Below, piece after piece: positions 1 through 7,589 of a stretch of 11,256 nt of DNA. Made by a program: the position numbers and the translations under genes. The stretch is taken from the NCBI GenBank assembly GCA_945865855.1, contig CAMBES010000038.1:1-11256 (forward strand), given 5' to 3'. How positions within the stretch are numbered: the first letter of the stretch is position 1; every line of letters begins with the position of its first letter. This DNA is from Rhizobium sp. Q54 (GTDB lineage: Bacteria; Pseudomonadota; Alphaproteobacteria; Rickettsiales; UBA1997). A model generated the notes under the pieces. The model was not told the DNA's origin, did no database searches, and saw nothing but the letters and a program-made list of their open reading frames with translations.

Positions 1-367
1 CTTCAAAAATTGTTCTTATACCATCCTTTCGTAACCAACGTTGAATTAGATTGTGGTTTTCAAGTTCACTCAACTCAGAAATTTTGTAGCTCTTAATTTT
101 TTCTGCAGCGACATCTATCAATTTTTTTAGGGATAAATTCTCGTTTGAAGCGTACTTAATAGCATAACTCAGGATAGAGTCAGAAATGGTAACTATGTTA
201 GAGATCGTCATATCAAGATTCCATTTTATAAATGCTCCCGAGCCAACAGTTCCAGATGCGGCAGACTTGGAAATAAAATTGTTCCGATTTGCAATTAACG
301 CCTCCTTCGATTGCGCAACTATTTGATCAAGTTGTGTAATAAAATCTGTATCGAGCCTTTTCTTCAT
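1..367 (-). CDS. Unrecognised protein, N-terminal part (runs off window)
   Basis: An open frame on the minus strand begins with ATG at 367 and stays open for 122 codons to the left edge, so the C-terminus is missing. The protein starts MKKRLDTDFITQLDQ. It is mostly polar and probably helical, with a Gly/Ser-rich stretch around residues 35-46 (SAASGTVGSGAF) followed by IKWNLDMTISN. There is no signal peptide or membrane segment in the visible part. I do not recognise the family. No Shine-Dalgarno sequence precedes the ATG, which is usual for this window. The absence of stops over 367 bases in an AT-rich sequence and the divergent arrangement with the Fic gene, sharing a 114-bp intergenic, support a real gene. 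A TTG farther upstream in the same frame is a possible alternative start. Confidence 0.6.
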   Translation of the reverse strand, partial: MKKRLDTDFITQLDQIVAQSKEALIANRNNFISKSAASGTVGSGAFIKWNLDMTISNIVTISDSILSYAIKYASNENLSLKKLIDVAAEKIKSYKISELSELENHNLIQRWLRKDGIRTIFE

Positions 368-425
368 GATGAGTGAGATTTTTGTTAAAAACTGCAAGTT
401 AGAAATATCATAATTGTACAAAGTC

Positions 426-455
426 ACTTGAAATACAAGTAACGATATTCATAAT
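426..455 (+). promoter_or_regulatory. Candidate promoter of the Fic gene with overlapping palindrome
   Basis: A -35-like TTGAAA lies at 428-433 and a -10-like CATAAT at 450-455, with a 16-base spacer; each hexamer matches the sigma70 consensus at five of six positions. The predicted start of transcription near 462 leaves a leader of about 20 bases before the Fic ATG at 482. A perfect inverted repeat, ACTTG-AAATA-CAAGT (426-440), covers the -35 box. On the minus strand TATGAT (412-407) could be the -10 box of the divergent gene. A repressor bound at the palindrome could therefore control one or both genes. This is pattern matching only. Confidence 0.4.
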
Positions 456-481
456 TTCAGAAAAATTAACCAAGCAACATT

Positions 482-1612
482 ATGAATGTCAGCAATTTCA
501 AATCCGGCAAGCTAGTTCAACGTTATCAGTATAAAAGTTTTGAGCCATCGAAGGTTAACAATGATTGGTTGCTTGATGATGTGCAATTACAGCTTCTGCT
601 GAGTCAGGCAGACATTAAAATTGGCGAACTGAATGCTTTCTCGCAGTTGATTCCCGATGTCGATTTCTTCATCAAGATGCACATTTTGAAGGAAGGAACA
701 AAGAGCAGTCGTATCGAAGGAACCCAGACCAATATTGATGATGCGGTGCAAAAGGAAGAGTATATCGAGCCAGAAAAGAGAGATGATTGGCAAGAGGTTC
801 ACAACTATGTCAATGCCATGAACCAATCAATTAAGGCTTTGGACAAACTTCCACTCAGTAATCGTTTGCTTAAGCAGGCGCACAAAATTCTTTTGCAAGG
901 CGTGAGGGGGGAGCGTAAAACTCCAGGAAATTTTCGTAAAAGTCAGAATTGGATTGGTGGGGCTAGTCTCCGAGATGCCGTGTTTATTCCTCCGCATCAA
1001 GAGTCGGTGGAAGATTTAATGGCTGATCTCGAAAAATTTCTGCACAATGAAAACTTATCAATCCCGCAATTAATCAAAATCGGCATTGCTCATTATCAGT
1101 TCGAAACCATTCACCCATTCCTTGATGGCAATGGCAGAATCGGGCGCTTGTTGATTACGCTTTACCTGGTTAGCAGTGAACTTCTGCACAAACCTACGCT
1201 GTATCTATCCGATTTTTTTGAAAAAAATAAGTCGCTCTATTACGACAATTTAACTCGCGCTAGAACCCATGATGATTTAACGCAGTGGCTTAAATTCTTC
1301 CTTGAGGGTGTGCGTTCAACTTCGGAAAACTCGATTCAAACCTTTAAAAATATCATTAAACTGCGTAGCGAAGTCGAAGGAAAAATTTTAAAGCTCGGTA
1401 AGAAGCAAGCGCTGGCGATGGAATTTTTGCAACATCTCTATGGCAATCCAACCTTTGATAGCGCTGATGTAGTTAAGGTTCTAAAAATAAATCTCTCAAC
1501 CGCTTTGAGACTTGTTGATGACTTTATCAAGCTAAAAATTCTGGTCGAAATCACCGGACAAAAGCGCAACCGCATCTTCGCTTTTGAGCCTTATATCAAG
1601 CTGTTTAGATAA
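482..1612 (+). CDS. Fic-domain protein (probable AMP-transferase, N-terminally inhibited class)
   Basis: Fic enzymes usually transfer AMP from ATP to hydroxyl side chains of target proteins. This 376-residue protein has the full core motif HPFLDGNGRIGR at residues 211-222; His211 would be the catalytic base and the GNGR segment the phosphate-binding anion hole. The (S/T)xxxE(G/N) inhibitory motif is present as SSRIEG at 75-80, with Glu79 the likely autoinhibitory residue, placing the protein in the class whose inhibitory helix precedes the Fic fold (Fic_N plus Fic architecture). The target-docking flap is visible near 154-173 (QNWIGG...PPHQ). The C-terminal 70 residues look like a winged-helix DNA-binding domain (about 308-374), as in SoFic-like proteins. 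All key residues are present, so it should be active. The ATG at 482 has no clear ribosome binding site. An unknown gene follows 27 bp downstream. The cellular target cannot be told from sequence. Confidence 0.93.
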   Translation: MNVSNFKSGKLVQRYQYKSFEPSKVNNDWLLDDVQLQLLLSQADIKIGELNAFSQLIPDVDFFIKMHILKEGTKSSRIEGTQTNIDDAVQKEEYIEPEKRDDWQEVHNYVNAMNQSIKALDKLPLSNRLLKQAHKILLQGVRGERKTPGNFRKSQNWIGGASLRDAVFIPPHQESVEDLMADLEKFLHNENLSIPQLIKIGIAHYQFETIHPFLDGNGRIGRLLITLYLVSSELLHKPTLYLSDFFEKNKSLYYDNLTRARTHDDLTQWLKFFLEGVRSTSENSIQTFKNIIKLRSEVEGKILKLGKKQALAMEFLQHLYGNPTFDSADVVKVLKINLSTALRLVDDFIKLKILVEITGQKRNRIFAFEPYIKLFR

Positions 1613-1639
1613 AAAAACTAACAAAGAACCGAGCTAAAC

Positions 1640-2452
1640 ATGCATTCTATCCACAACAAAATAGAGCAAATTAAAGCAACTTCAGAGATTAGTGATGTGC
1701 TTTTATCTCAACTTGACAAACACATCACAAAAGAGGGCGAGCGGTTCAAAATTAAAAATAAAACTAAGCTTAATATCAAAGATTCTTGGATGCATAAAAT
1801 GATCGAAGAGTTTTCTTACGCTGATTGGAATGAGGTTCCAAAATTTTACGATCCAGAAATAATTCTGAATAAAATTCAGAACTTAGAAGGGGCTTTAAAG
1901 GTAAAGGATTTTAATGAGCTAACCGTCATATCAGAATTTTATGATTCTATGCACGCTCAAAATAGAGATCAGCCATACCTTTTAAATCTAGCAATCGAGG
2001 CTATCGAAGAAAAAATTCCAGCTCTATCTCAATACAAAACTTTGTTATTAAAACCATTCGAGAAACGCGAGCTAAAGAAAATGGCATTGCACCATTTGCA
2101 TCATTCTCAGTTATCAAATTTTTCATACCTAGCGGCGACGCAAGGTATTAGAAATGCGGCCTTAGAATCACTCCGCAAACTATCGGATATGGATCATGAT
2201 ATTAAGCAAGAAGACCACTTTGACCCAGTAAAATTTTCTGAAGAAGATTTTTGTAAATTGGCAACCTTTGCAACCTCTGGCATGCATCAATCCACAAGCT
2301 TTATCCCCACTGGAGATTGGATAGTTTTAAAGCGTTACGAAGAAAAGAATTACTACCTTTGCCTCGCAATTCATGAGGAGGATGACAAAGAGATAATGGA
2401 AAGAATTAAGCCTTGTTATGAGCAGTTTCCCGAGTTATTGACCAAGATTTAA
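1640..2452 (+). CDS. Unrecognised protein downstream of Fic gene
   Basis: The frame encodes 270 residues starting MHSIHNKIEQ. I do not recognise the family. It looks soluble and largely helical, without signal peptide or membrane segments. Visible features are a basic Lys-rich stretch at 36-48, a His-rich patch HHLHHSQ at 151-157, an acidic region at 184-203, and a C-terminal part (about 218-270) that alternates hydrophobic and charged residues (GDWIVLKRYEEKNYYLCLA) and could form a small beta-alpha unit. It follows the Fic stop codon by 27 bases on the same strand with no evident promoter or terminator between, so co-transcription is likely. A role as partner, target or modulator of the Fic enzyme is possible but rests only on position. 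Codon use and base composition resemble the neighbours. The start has no Shine-Dalgarno sequence. Confidence 0.75.
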   Translation: MHSIHNKIEQIKATSEISDVLLSQLDKHITKEGERFKIKNKTKLNIKDSWMHKMIEEFSYADWNEVPKFYDPEIILNKIQNLEGALKVKDFNELTVISEFYDSMHAQNRDQPYLLNLAIEAIEEKIPALSQYKTLLLKPFEKRELKKMALHHLHHSQLSNFSYLAATQGIRNAALESLRKLSDMDHDIKQEDHFDPVKFSEEDFCKLATFATSGMHQSTSFIPTGDWIVLKRYEEKNYYLCLAIHEEDDKEIMERIKPCYEQFPELLTKI

Positions 2453-2529
2453 TATATTCATTTGTACCTTTTGGTTAGAGGTAAATAATCCGATTTTTAT
2501 CAACCTAACTTCATAAGAATCTAACGGAA

Positions 2530-3273
2530 ATGCCTGAAGCAAAAAATAAAACTCCTAAACCTGAAATGGGTTTTTTTAAAACCCTTGCAATTGCTCTCAT
2601 CTGCGCCGGATTTGTGCGTTCATTTTTTTTCGAACCATTCCACATTCCTTCTGGTTCAATGAAGCCAAATTTACTCATCGGCGATTACATCTTCGTCGCT
2701 AAATATTCTTACGGCTACAGCCGCTACTCGTTTCCTTTTGGGCTAGATCTTTTTGAGGGAAGATTTTGGCAAAAAAATAAACCGCAACGCGGTGAGGTTG
2801 CGGTTTTTCGACTGCCTTCAAATCCAGATATTAACTACATTAAGCGCGTTATTGGCTTGCCCAAAGATCGCATTCAAGTGAGCGATGGGGTTCTTTACAT
2901 CAATGAGCAGAAAGTTGAAAAAACCGCCGGCGGATCATTTGAAGATGTAGATTCTGGCATTAAAATACCAATCAGGAAATTCGTTGAAACTTTGCCTTCC
3001 GGAAAAGAAATGACGGTTCTCGATCAACTCAAAACACTACAAGACAATACGGGAATTTATGAAGTTCCGGATGGTCATTATTTTGTAATGGGAGACAATC
3101 GCGACAACTCACAAGATAGCAGATTTCTTGAGCATGTTGGCTACGTGCCAGAAGAAAATTTTGTCGGCCGTGCCACGATTATTTTCTTCTCTGCCGCCAA
3201 GCCAATTTGGCAATTTTGGCAATGGCCAAGCTCGATTCGCTTCGAGAGAATTTTAAATCAGATTAATGGTTAA
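2530..3273 (+). CDS. lepB: Signal peptidase I
   Basis: Signal peptidase I cleaves signal peptides from exported proteins on the outer face of the inner membrane, using a Ser-Lys dyad. The 247-residue protein has one N-terminal membrane segment (about 15-34), then the box B motif PSGSM with nucleophile Ser43, box D with general base Lys105 (YIKRVIGLPKD, 103-113), and box E GDNRDNSQDSR at 188-198. The tyrosine-rich stretch after Ser43 and the short length match alphaproteobacterial enzymes. In many relatives lepB lies beside rnc and era; here it stands alone, 77 bp after the hypothetical gene and before a likely terminator. The ATG at 2530 gives the expected short cytoplasmic tail before the membrane helix. 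A 7-bp hairpin-forming sequence (2568-2584) lies inside the first codons. The enzyme looks intact. Confidence 0.97.
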   Translation: MPEAKNKTPKPEMGFFKTLAIALICAGFVRSFFFEPFHIPSGSMKPNLLIGDYIFVAKYSYGYSRYSFPFGLDLFEGRFWQKNKPQRGEVAVFRLPSNPDINYIKRVIGLPKDRIQVSDGVLYINEQKVEKTAGGSFEDVDSGIKIPIRKFVETLPSGKEMTVLDQLKTLQDNTGIYEVPDGHYFVMGDNRDNSQDSRFLEHVGYVPEENFVGRATIIFFSAAKPIWQFWQWPSSIRFERILNQING

Positions 3274-3303
3274 TTAAATGTTCGATTCTCTCGTCATTTT
3301 TTT
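3243..3303 (+). terminator. Candidate intrinsic terminator of lepB
   Basis: A perfect 9-bp inverted repeat, CGAGAGAAT (3243-3251) and ATTCTCTCG (3285-3293), is followed by TCA and a run of seven T. The left arm lies in the last lepB codons and the 33-base loop contains the stop codon plus a small inner stem (ATTAA/TTAAT). The long loop makes it less than ideal, but the position and the T run fit termination of lepB. Confidence 0.45.
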
Positions 3304-3351
3304 GAAGACGGATTATCCAAAAGATTAGTAATCGATCCAAGCTCTAGAATG

Positions 3352-3380
3352 TTGATTTGAGTTTTTACAAGGATGATAAA
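3352..3380 (+). promoter_or_regulatory. Candidate promoter for the small membrane protein gene
   Basis: TTGATT (3352-3357) and GATAAA (3375-3380) are separated by 17 bases and match the sigma70 boxes at four of six positions each. They lie 36-64 bases before the ATG at 3416 and downstream of the likely lepB terminator, as expected for a separate transcript. The match is moderate and untested. Confidence 0.28.
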
Positions 3381-3415
3381 CTTAAGTTTCTGGCAACAAC
3401 AAACAAAGTAACAAA

Positions 3416-3715
3416 ATGACTAAAAACCCCTCCGACTCCAAACTCGAATCTTTCATTACCAATCTTGACGAAACAAAGAAGGCCGACTTACTCAAAGAAA
3501 GTAAAAGTGAAATTAGCTTTGCTGGAAATGTCGTAGAAATTCATGAAGAAAAACAAAATTTGGGCATCAGCGCAAAAAATAAATCTAGCTCTAAATTATT
3601 GCGTCTAGTCTTTCTGGTGGCGGTTTTAGTAATATTGGAATTCATTTTATTATTCTTCTTCTTTGAAGAAATCGAAGGCGTCAAAGCCGTAATCAATCGA
3701 TACTTTAATCAATAA
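3416..3715 (+). CDS. Small single-pass membrane protein, function unknown
   Basis: The 99-residue product has a polar, Lys/Glu/Ser-rich N-terminal part (1-60), then one strongly hydrophobic segment at about 61-83 (LLRLVFLVAV then LVILEFILLFFFF) and a 16-residue charged tail. This resembles a tail-anchored-like or C-terminally anchored inner membrane protein with a cytoplasmic head; no signal peptide precedes the head. I do not recognise a family. A candidate promoter lies upstream at 3352-3380. Its stop codon is only 7 bases from the stop codon of the convergent MFS gene, leaving no room for a separate terminator, so the two transcripts probably overlap. The start has an A-rich leader but no Shine-Dalgarno sequence. 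The clear cytoplasmic head plus membrane segment makes a real gene likely. Confidence 0.7.
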   Translation: MTKNPSDSKLESFITNLDETKKADLLKESKSEISFAGNVVEIHEEKQNLGISAKNKSSSKLLRLVFLVAVLVILEFILLFFFFEEIEGVKAVINRYFNQ

Positions 3716-3722
3716 CTCAGAA

Positions 3723-4916
3723 CTATCTTCTTTCCTTAAGGATTTTTTGCGCCGCAAAGGCGGCAATTCCGCAACTGCCGACCACTAAAACCGTTGCCGC
3801 AACACCGTCGCCAGGTATATTACCAACCAAAAATGAAGAGCAGGCTGCAAGAGAAAATTGTATTGTTCCAAGCAATGCAGAAGCCGATCCGCTGTGAGCG
3901 GCCTGATTAGCCAAAGCTGATGCAGTTGCATTTGGAAATGTCATTCCGCAACTAAAAAGGAAGGCGCAAAATAGCGGAGTAATTACCCAAAAATCGTGAT
4001 TACTTGCGGCAGAAATCAGCAACAAAATTCCAACTAAAAAAGGCAGAAAAATAATTTTTTTGAAAAGCAATTCGAGCGAAAATCTTCTCAATAAATAAGC
4101 GTTAATCTGCGAGGCACAGACAAAACCAATGGCATTAAGTGAAAAAATTAATCCGAATTCGCGCGAAGAAAGACCAAAAAAATCGAGATAAATTGATGGC
4201 GATCCTGTTACAAAAGCAAAAAGCCCAGCCATCATTAAGCCTCCAGTTAAAGCGCTTCTAACAAAGTTGCGGTCGCGTAAAATTCCTAAATATTTTCGAA
4301 AGGCTTTGGAGATTTTTTCATTTTCATCAGCACCTTTGGTTTCAGGAATGGAGCGGTATGCGAGCAGTAAGGAAAAAACCGAGAAGAAACTCAAAAAAGC
4401 AAAAATAGATCTCCATCCGAATTGCTCGAGCAATAAATTACCAATGAGCGGAGCTAGAATCGGCGCCGCGCCCATCACTAAAATCAAATGTGAAAAAACG
4501 CGTCCAGATTCTTGCGGCGTAAAAAGATCGCGCACAATCGCCCGCGGAACAACTGTGCAAGCGCATGCGCCGAAGGCTTGAAAAAAGCGCAGTACAATTA
4601 ACTGCTCAATATTTTTGCAGAAGTAGCAACCAATTGATGAGAGTGTGAAGAGAAAGAGTCCGAAAAAAAGCGGCGGTTTTTTCCCGAAGCGATCGACGAT
4701 TGGACCGTAAATAATTTGCCCAAAAGTAATACCTATAAAATAGGTGGTAAGCGACAATTGAAGCATTCTTTCTGGCGCTTTGAACTCGTCGCTAATTGCG
4801 TTGAATGCGGGAAGGTAGACGTCAATTGTCAGTGGCCCTAGAGCAATTATTCCACCGAGAACAAGAAGTAGAATTACAAAGTCTTTTTTATTTTTTGGGC
4901 GGAGGTGGTAGGACAT
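3723..4916 (-). CDS. Bcr/CflA-type MFS drug efflux transporter
   Basis: This is a 12-helix major facilitator of the proton-driven drug antiporter group (DHA1, Bcr/CflA), which exports small toxic compounds or metabolites across the inner membrane. From the ATG at 4916 it has 397 residues. The first helix ends in the family pattern LTIDVYLPAF (29-38), motif A is at 71-80 (GPIVDRFGKK) and a motif C-like MGAAPILAPLIG is at 148-159. A Lys/Glu-rich central loop near 193-215 separates the two six-helix halves. The frame is open 27 codons further upstream, but that part overlaps the ftsW coding region and does not look like transporter sequence; the ATG 2 bases after the ftsW stop is the better start and suggests translational coupling. 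The substrate cannot be predicted. Confidence 0.9.
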   Translation of the reverse strand: MSYHLRPKNKKDFVILLLVLGGIIALGPLTIDVYLPAFNAISDEFKAPERMLQLSLTTYFIGITFGQIIYGPIVDRFGKKPPLFFGLFLFTLSSIGCYFCKNIEQLIVLRFFQAFGACACTVVPRAIVRDLFTPQESGRVFSHLILVMGAAPILAPLIGNLLLEQFGWRSIFAFLSFFSVFSLLLAYRSIPETKGADENEKISKAFRKYLGILRDRNFVRSALTGGLMMAGLFAFVTGSPSIYLDFFGLSSREFGLIFSLNAIGFVCASQINAYLLRRFSLELLFKKIIFLPFLVGILLLISAASNHDFWVITPLFCAFLFSCGMTFPNATASALANQAAHSGSASALLGTIQFSLAACSSFLVGNIPGDGVAATVLVVGSCGIAAFAAQKILKERR

Positions 4917-4918
4917 TA

Positions 4919-6070
4919 TTAGATTAGTTTCATATTTCCGTAATCGACATCGCGGTGATATTTTTTCTTGGTGAAGGCAAGGATTAATCCGAAGCAAATC
5001 GACATCGCTATCATTGATGAACCTCCATAACTAATAAATGGAAGAGTCATTCCTTTTGTAGGCAAAAGACGCATGCTTACACCAATATTCACGATTACCT
5101 GAATCGAAAATTGCATCATCAATCCACAGAGTGAGAGATAAATGAATAGATCTTCTTCTTCCAAGGCCCGCTTGACGATTCGGGTGATTAAGTAGACAAA
5201 AATCACGAGTAAAATAATACAGGAAAGAACGCCAAACTCTTCACCTACAACAGCAAAAATAAAATCCGTGTGTGCGTCGGGAATGAATTTCTTTACTACG
5301 CCATTACCTGGTCCAGTACCAAAGAAGGAGCCGTTCACGAAGGCATCGAGTGATCTTTCAACTTGATAATTTTTTTCGCCAGAATCGAGAAATTTATTAA
5401 TGCGATCTTCGACGTGCGGGAAAACTAAATAAGCACCGAATCCGCCAACAGCAGCGAGAATGCCAAGAGCAATAATCAGCGCCCAAGGCAAGCCGTAAAC
5501 GAAAAGCTGCACTACCCACAAGACAGCAAAGGTTAAGGTCATTCCAAGATCGGGTTGTAGTAGCAGGAAACAAACGATTACGAGAAATAATCCAGCAGAA
5601 CTTCCGTACTTTATTTTCCAAGATTCCGCAGTGAAACGCTGTAATAAAAAAGCATTAACAACAACGAAGAAAGTCTTGGCAAATTCAGATGGCTGTAAGG
5701 TGAATCCAAGAACAGAAACCCATCTTTTTGCGCCTTTAATTTCTACTCCATGCACCAAAACTAACAGCAATAAAAGGATTGAACCAGCCAATCCTGCAAG
5801 TGCGAGAAGTTTTATTTTCTCTTGATCGAGAAAGGAAATTGCCACCAACATCACCAGTGCAACCACAGCAAAAATAAGCTGTTTTTTAAGGAAGAAAAAT
5901 TTGTCGACCTCAATTCTCTTGGCAATCGCCGGACTAGAACTGGCGATCATAATCAGCCCAAAGGCCATGATGCCAATGATTAGAAAGAAATTAATTTTGT
6001 CGATATCGAGCCACCATTTTTTGAACAAATTCAAATAGCGACGGTCGAAGAGTTGATTGACCTTATCCAT
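4919..6070 (-). CDS. ftsW: Septal peptidoglycan polymerase FtsW (SEDS family)
   Basis: FtsW is the lipid II-polymerising glycosyltransferase of the division septum and works with the transpeptidase FtsI. The 383-residue polytopic protein has typical SEDS blocks: SPAIAKRI after the first helix (46-53), GAKRW...GFTLQPSEFAK (113-132), QPDLGMT (172-178), GTGPGNG (251-257), DAHTDFIFAVVGEE (265-278) whose Asp269 is the probable catalytic aspartate, and LPTKGMTLPFISYGGSS (336-352) near the C-terminus. The SPAIAKR and MTLPFISYGG patterns favour FtsW over RodA. In most bacteria ftsW lies between murD and murG in the division cluster; here no cluster gene is adjacent. It is divergent from argH with a 58-bp gap and precedes an MFS gene by 2 bp. 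The ATG at 6070 gives the usual cytoplasmic tail and has no Shine-Dalgarno sequence. Confidence 0.94.
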   Translation of the reverse strand: MDKVNQLFDRRYLNLFKKWWLDIDKINFFLIIGIMAFGLIMIASSSPAIAKRIEVDKFFFLKKQLIFAVVALVMLVAISFLDQEKIKLLALAGLAGSILLLLLVLVHGVEIKGAKRWVSVLGFTLQPSEFAKTFFVVVNAFLLQRFTAESWKIKYGSSAGLFLVIVCFLLLQPDLGMTLTFAVLWVVQLFVYGLPWALIIALGILAAVGGFGAYLVFPHVEDRINKFLDSGEKNYQVERSLDAFVNGSFFGTGPGNGVVKKFIPDAHTDFIFAVVGEEFGVLSCIILLVIFVYLITRIVKRALEEEDLFIYLSLCGLMMQFSIQVIVNIGVSMRLLPTKGMTLPFISYGGSSMIAMSICFGLILAFTKKKYHRDVDYGNMKLI

Positions 6071-6128
6071 TGTTTTAGATTTAGATTTTGGATTTAATGT
6101 TTTTGGAATCTTAAAACTTACTTTTTAA

Positions 6129-7520
6129 ATGATGAAAAAATCCTCCAACAAAATGTGGGGCGGAAGATTTGACGCCAAGCCGTCTGATCTGATGCAAGAA
6201 ATCAATCAATCAATTACTTTTGATAAAAAGCTCTATAAGCAGGATATTCAAGGCTCCACGGCACATGCAAAAATGCTCGCTCAGGTTGGAGTTTTAACAA
6301 AATCTGAATCAGAAAAAATTATTTCTGGATTAAAAAAAGTCGAAAAAGAAATCGCGGAAGATGAGTTTAATTTCAAAATTGAGCTCGAAGACATTCACAT
6401 GAATATTGAATCGCGCTTACGTGAAATTATCGGTGATGTAGCTGGCAAACTTCACACCGCAAGGTCTCGCAATGATCAAGTTGCCACAGATTTTCGTCTT
6501 TTTGTTCGCGATGAAATTGACGAAGTACTAAAATTAATTTCTGATTTGCAGAAAAATTTAGTCAAAAAAGCGGAAGAAAACTTCGGTGTGATATTGCCTG
6601 GATTCACGCATTTACAAGTCGCGCAGCCAGTTTTATTTTCGCATCACCTGCTTGCTTATTTCGAAATGTTCAAACGCGATAGTTCGCGACTTCGCGATTT
6701 ACGCGCCCGTATGAATGAGTGTCCACTTGGCGCTTGCGCTTTGGCTGGCACCTCTTTTCCGATTGATCGCAACTTTACCGCCAAAGAATTGGGTTTTGCT
6801 CGTCCTACCGCTAACTCAATGGACTCAGTATCCGACCGCGATTTCGCCATCGAATATTTATTTTGTCTTGCCCTCGTAGCGACACATCTTTCTCGCTTCG
6901 CTGAAGAAATTGTGATCTGGATGAGTAAAGGTTTTGAATTCGTAAAACTCTCTGACGCCTTTACCTCCGGCTCTTCAATCATGCCTCAGAAAAAAAATCC
7001 CGACGCCGCAGAATTAGTTCGCGGTAAATCTGGCAGAATTTTCGGCGCCTTGATTTCGCTTTTGACGACAATCAAAGGCCTTACTCTTACCTACTCCAAA
7101 GACATGCAGGAAGACAAAGAGCCGGTTTTTGACGCTTCCGCAAATTCTAAACTTTGCCTGCGCGCAATGGCCGGAATGATTGCCGACATGAAAGTGAATC
7201 AAGACAAAATGCTAAAAATGGCGGGAAGTGGCTATTCAACTGCAACAGACTTGGCTGATTGGTTAGTAAAAAATCTCAAAATGCCTTTTCGCGATGCTCA
7301 TCACGTCACTGGAACAATCGTCAAAATGGCTGAAAATAAAGGCGTAGATTTGCACGAATTAAAAATTTCTGAAATGCAAAAAATTGAGAAAAAAATTACT
7401 ACAAAAATTTTTGATGTACTCTCTGTCGAAAATTCTGTAGCCAGCCGAACCAGTATTGGCGGTACTTCGCAACTAAGAGTCAAAGAGGAAATCGCTAAAG
7501 CAAAGAAATATTTAAGGTAA
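6129..7520 (+). CDS. argH: Argininosuccinate lyase
   Basis: ArgH cleaves argininosuccinate to arginine and fumarate, the last step of arginine biosynthesis, in the cytoplasm. The 463-residue protein is full length for the family. It opens with the usual WGGRF (10-14), carries HTARSRNDQ at 109-117, TH at 160-161 (His161 the probable catalytic partner) and the fumarase/aspartase superfamily signature GSSIMPQKKNPD at 281-292 with Ser283 the likely catalytic serine on the mobile loop. The later TYSKDMQEDKE and GYSTATDLADWLV blocks are also typical. Start choice is uncertain: ATG at 6129 and 6132 are tandem, and a third at 6153 lies one residue before WGGRF; none has a Shine-Dalgarno sequence. No other arginine gene is in the window. 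The gene is divergent from ftsW. Confidence 0.97.
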   Translation: MMKKSSNKMWGGRFDAKPSDLMQEINQSITFDKKLYKQDIQGSTAHAKMLAQVGVLTKSESEKIISGLKKVEKEIAEDEFNFKIELEDIHMNIESRLREIIGDVAGKLHTARSRNDQVATDFRLFVRDEIDEVLKLISDLQKNLVKKAEENFGVILPGFTHLQVAQPVLFSHHLLAYFEMFKRDSSRLRDLRARMNECPLGACALAGTSFPIDRNFTAKELGFARPTANSMDSVSDRDFAIEYLFCLALVATHLSRFAEEIVIWMSKGFEFVKLSDAFTSGSSIMPQKKNPDAAELVRGKSGRIFGALISLLTTIKGLTLTYSKDMQEDKEPVFDASANSKLCLRAMAGMIADMKVNQDKMLKMAGSGYSTATDLADWLVKNLKMPFRDAHHVTGTIVKMAENKGVDLHELKISEMQKIEKKITTKIFDVLSVENSVASRTSIGGTSQLRVKEEIAKAKKYLR

Positions 7521-7589
7521 ATAAGGAGCACCTTTGGATTTTGGCAAAGAAAGTTTTGATGCTGATTTTGGGGTGATAAAAGAATTTTT

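Noticed and set aside
4917..4997. Upstream extension of the MFS transporter to an ATG at 4997
   Set aside because: The extension lies in the ftsW coding region in another frame and does not resemble the transporter N-terminus.
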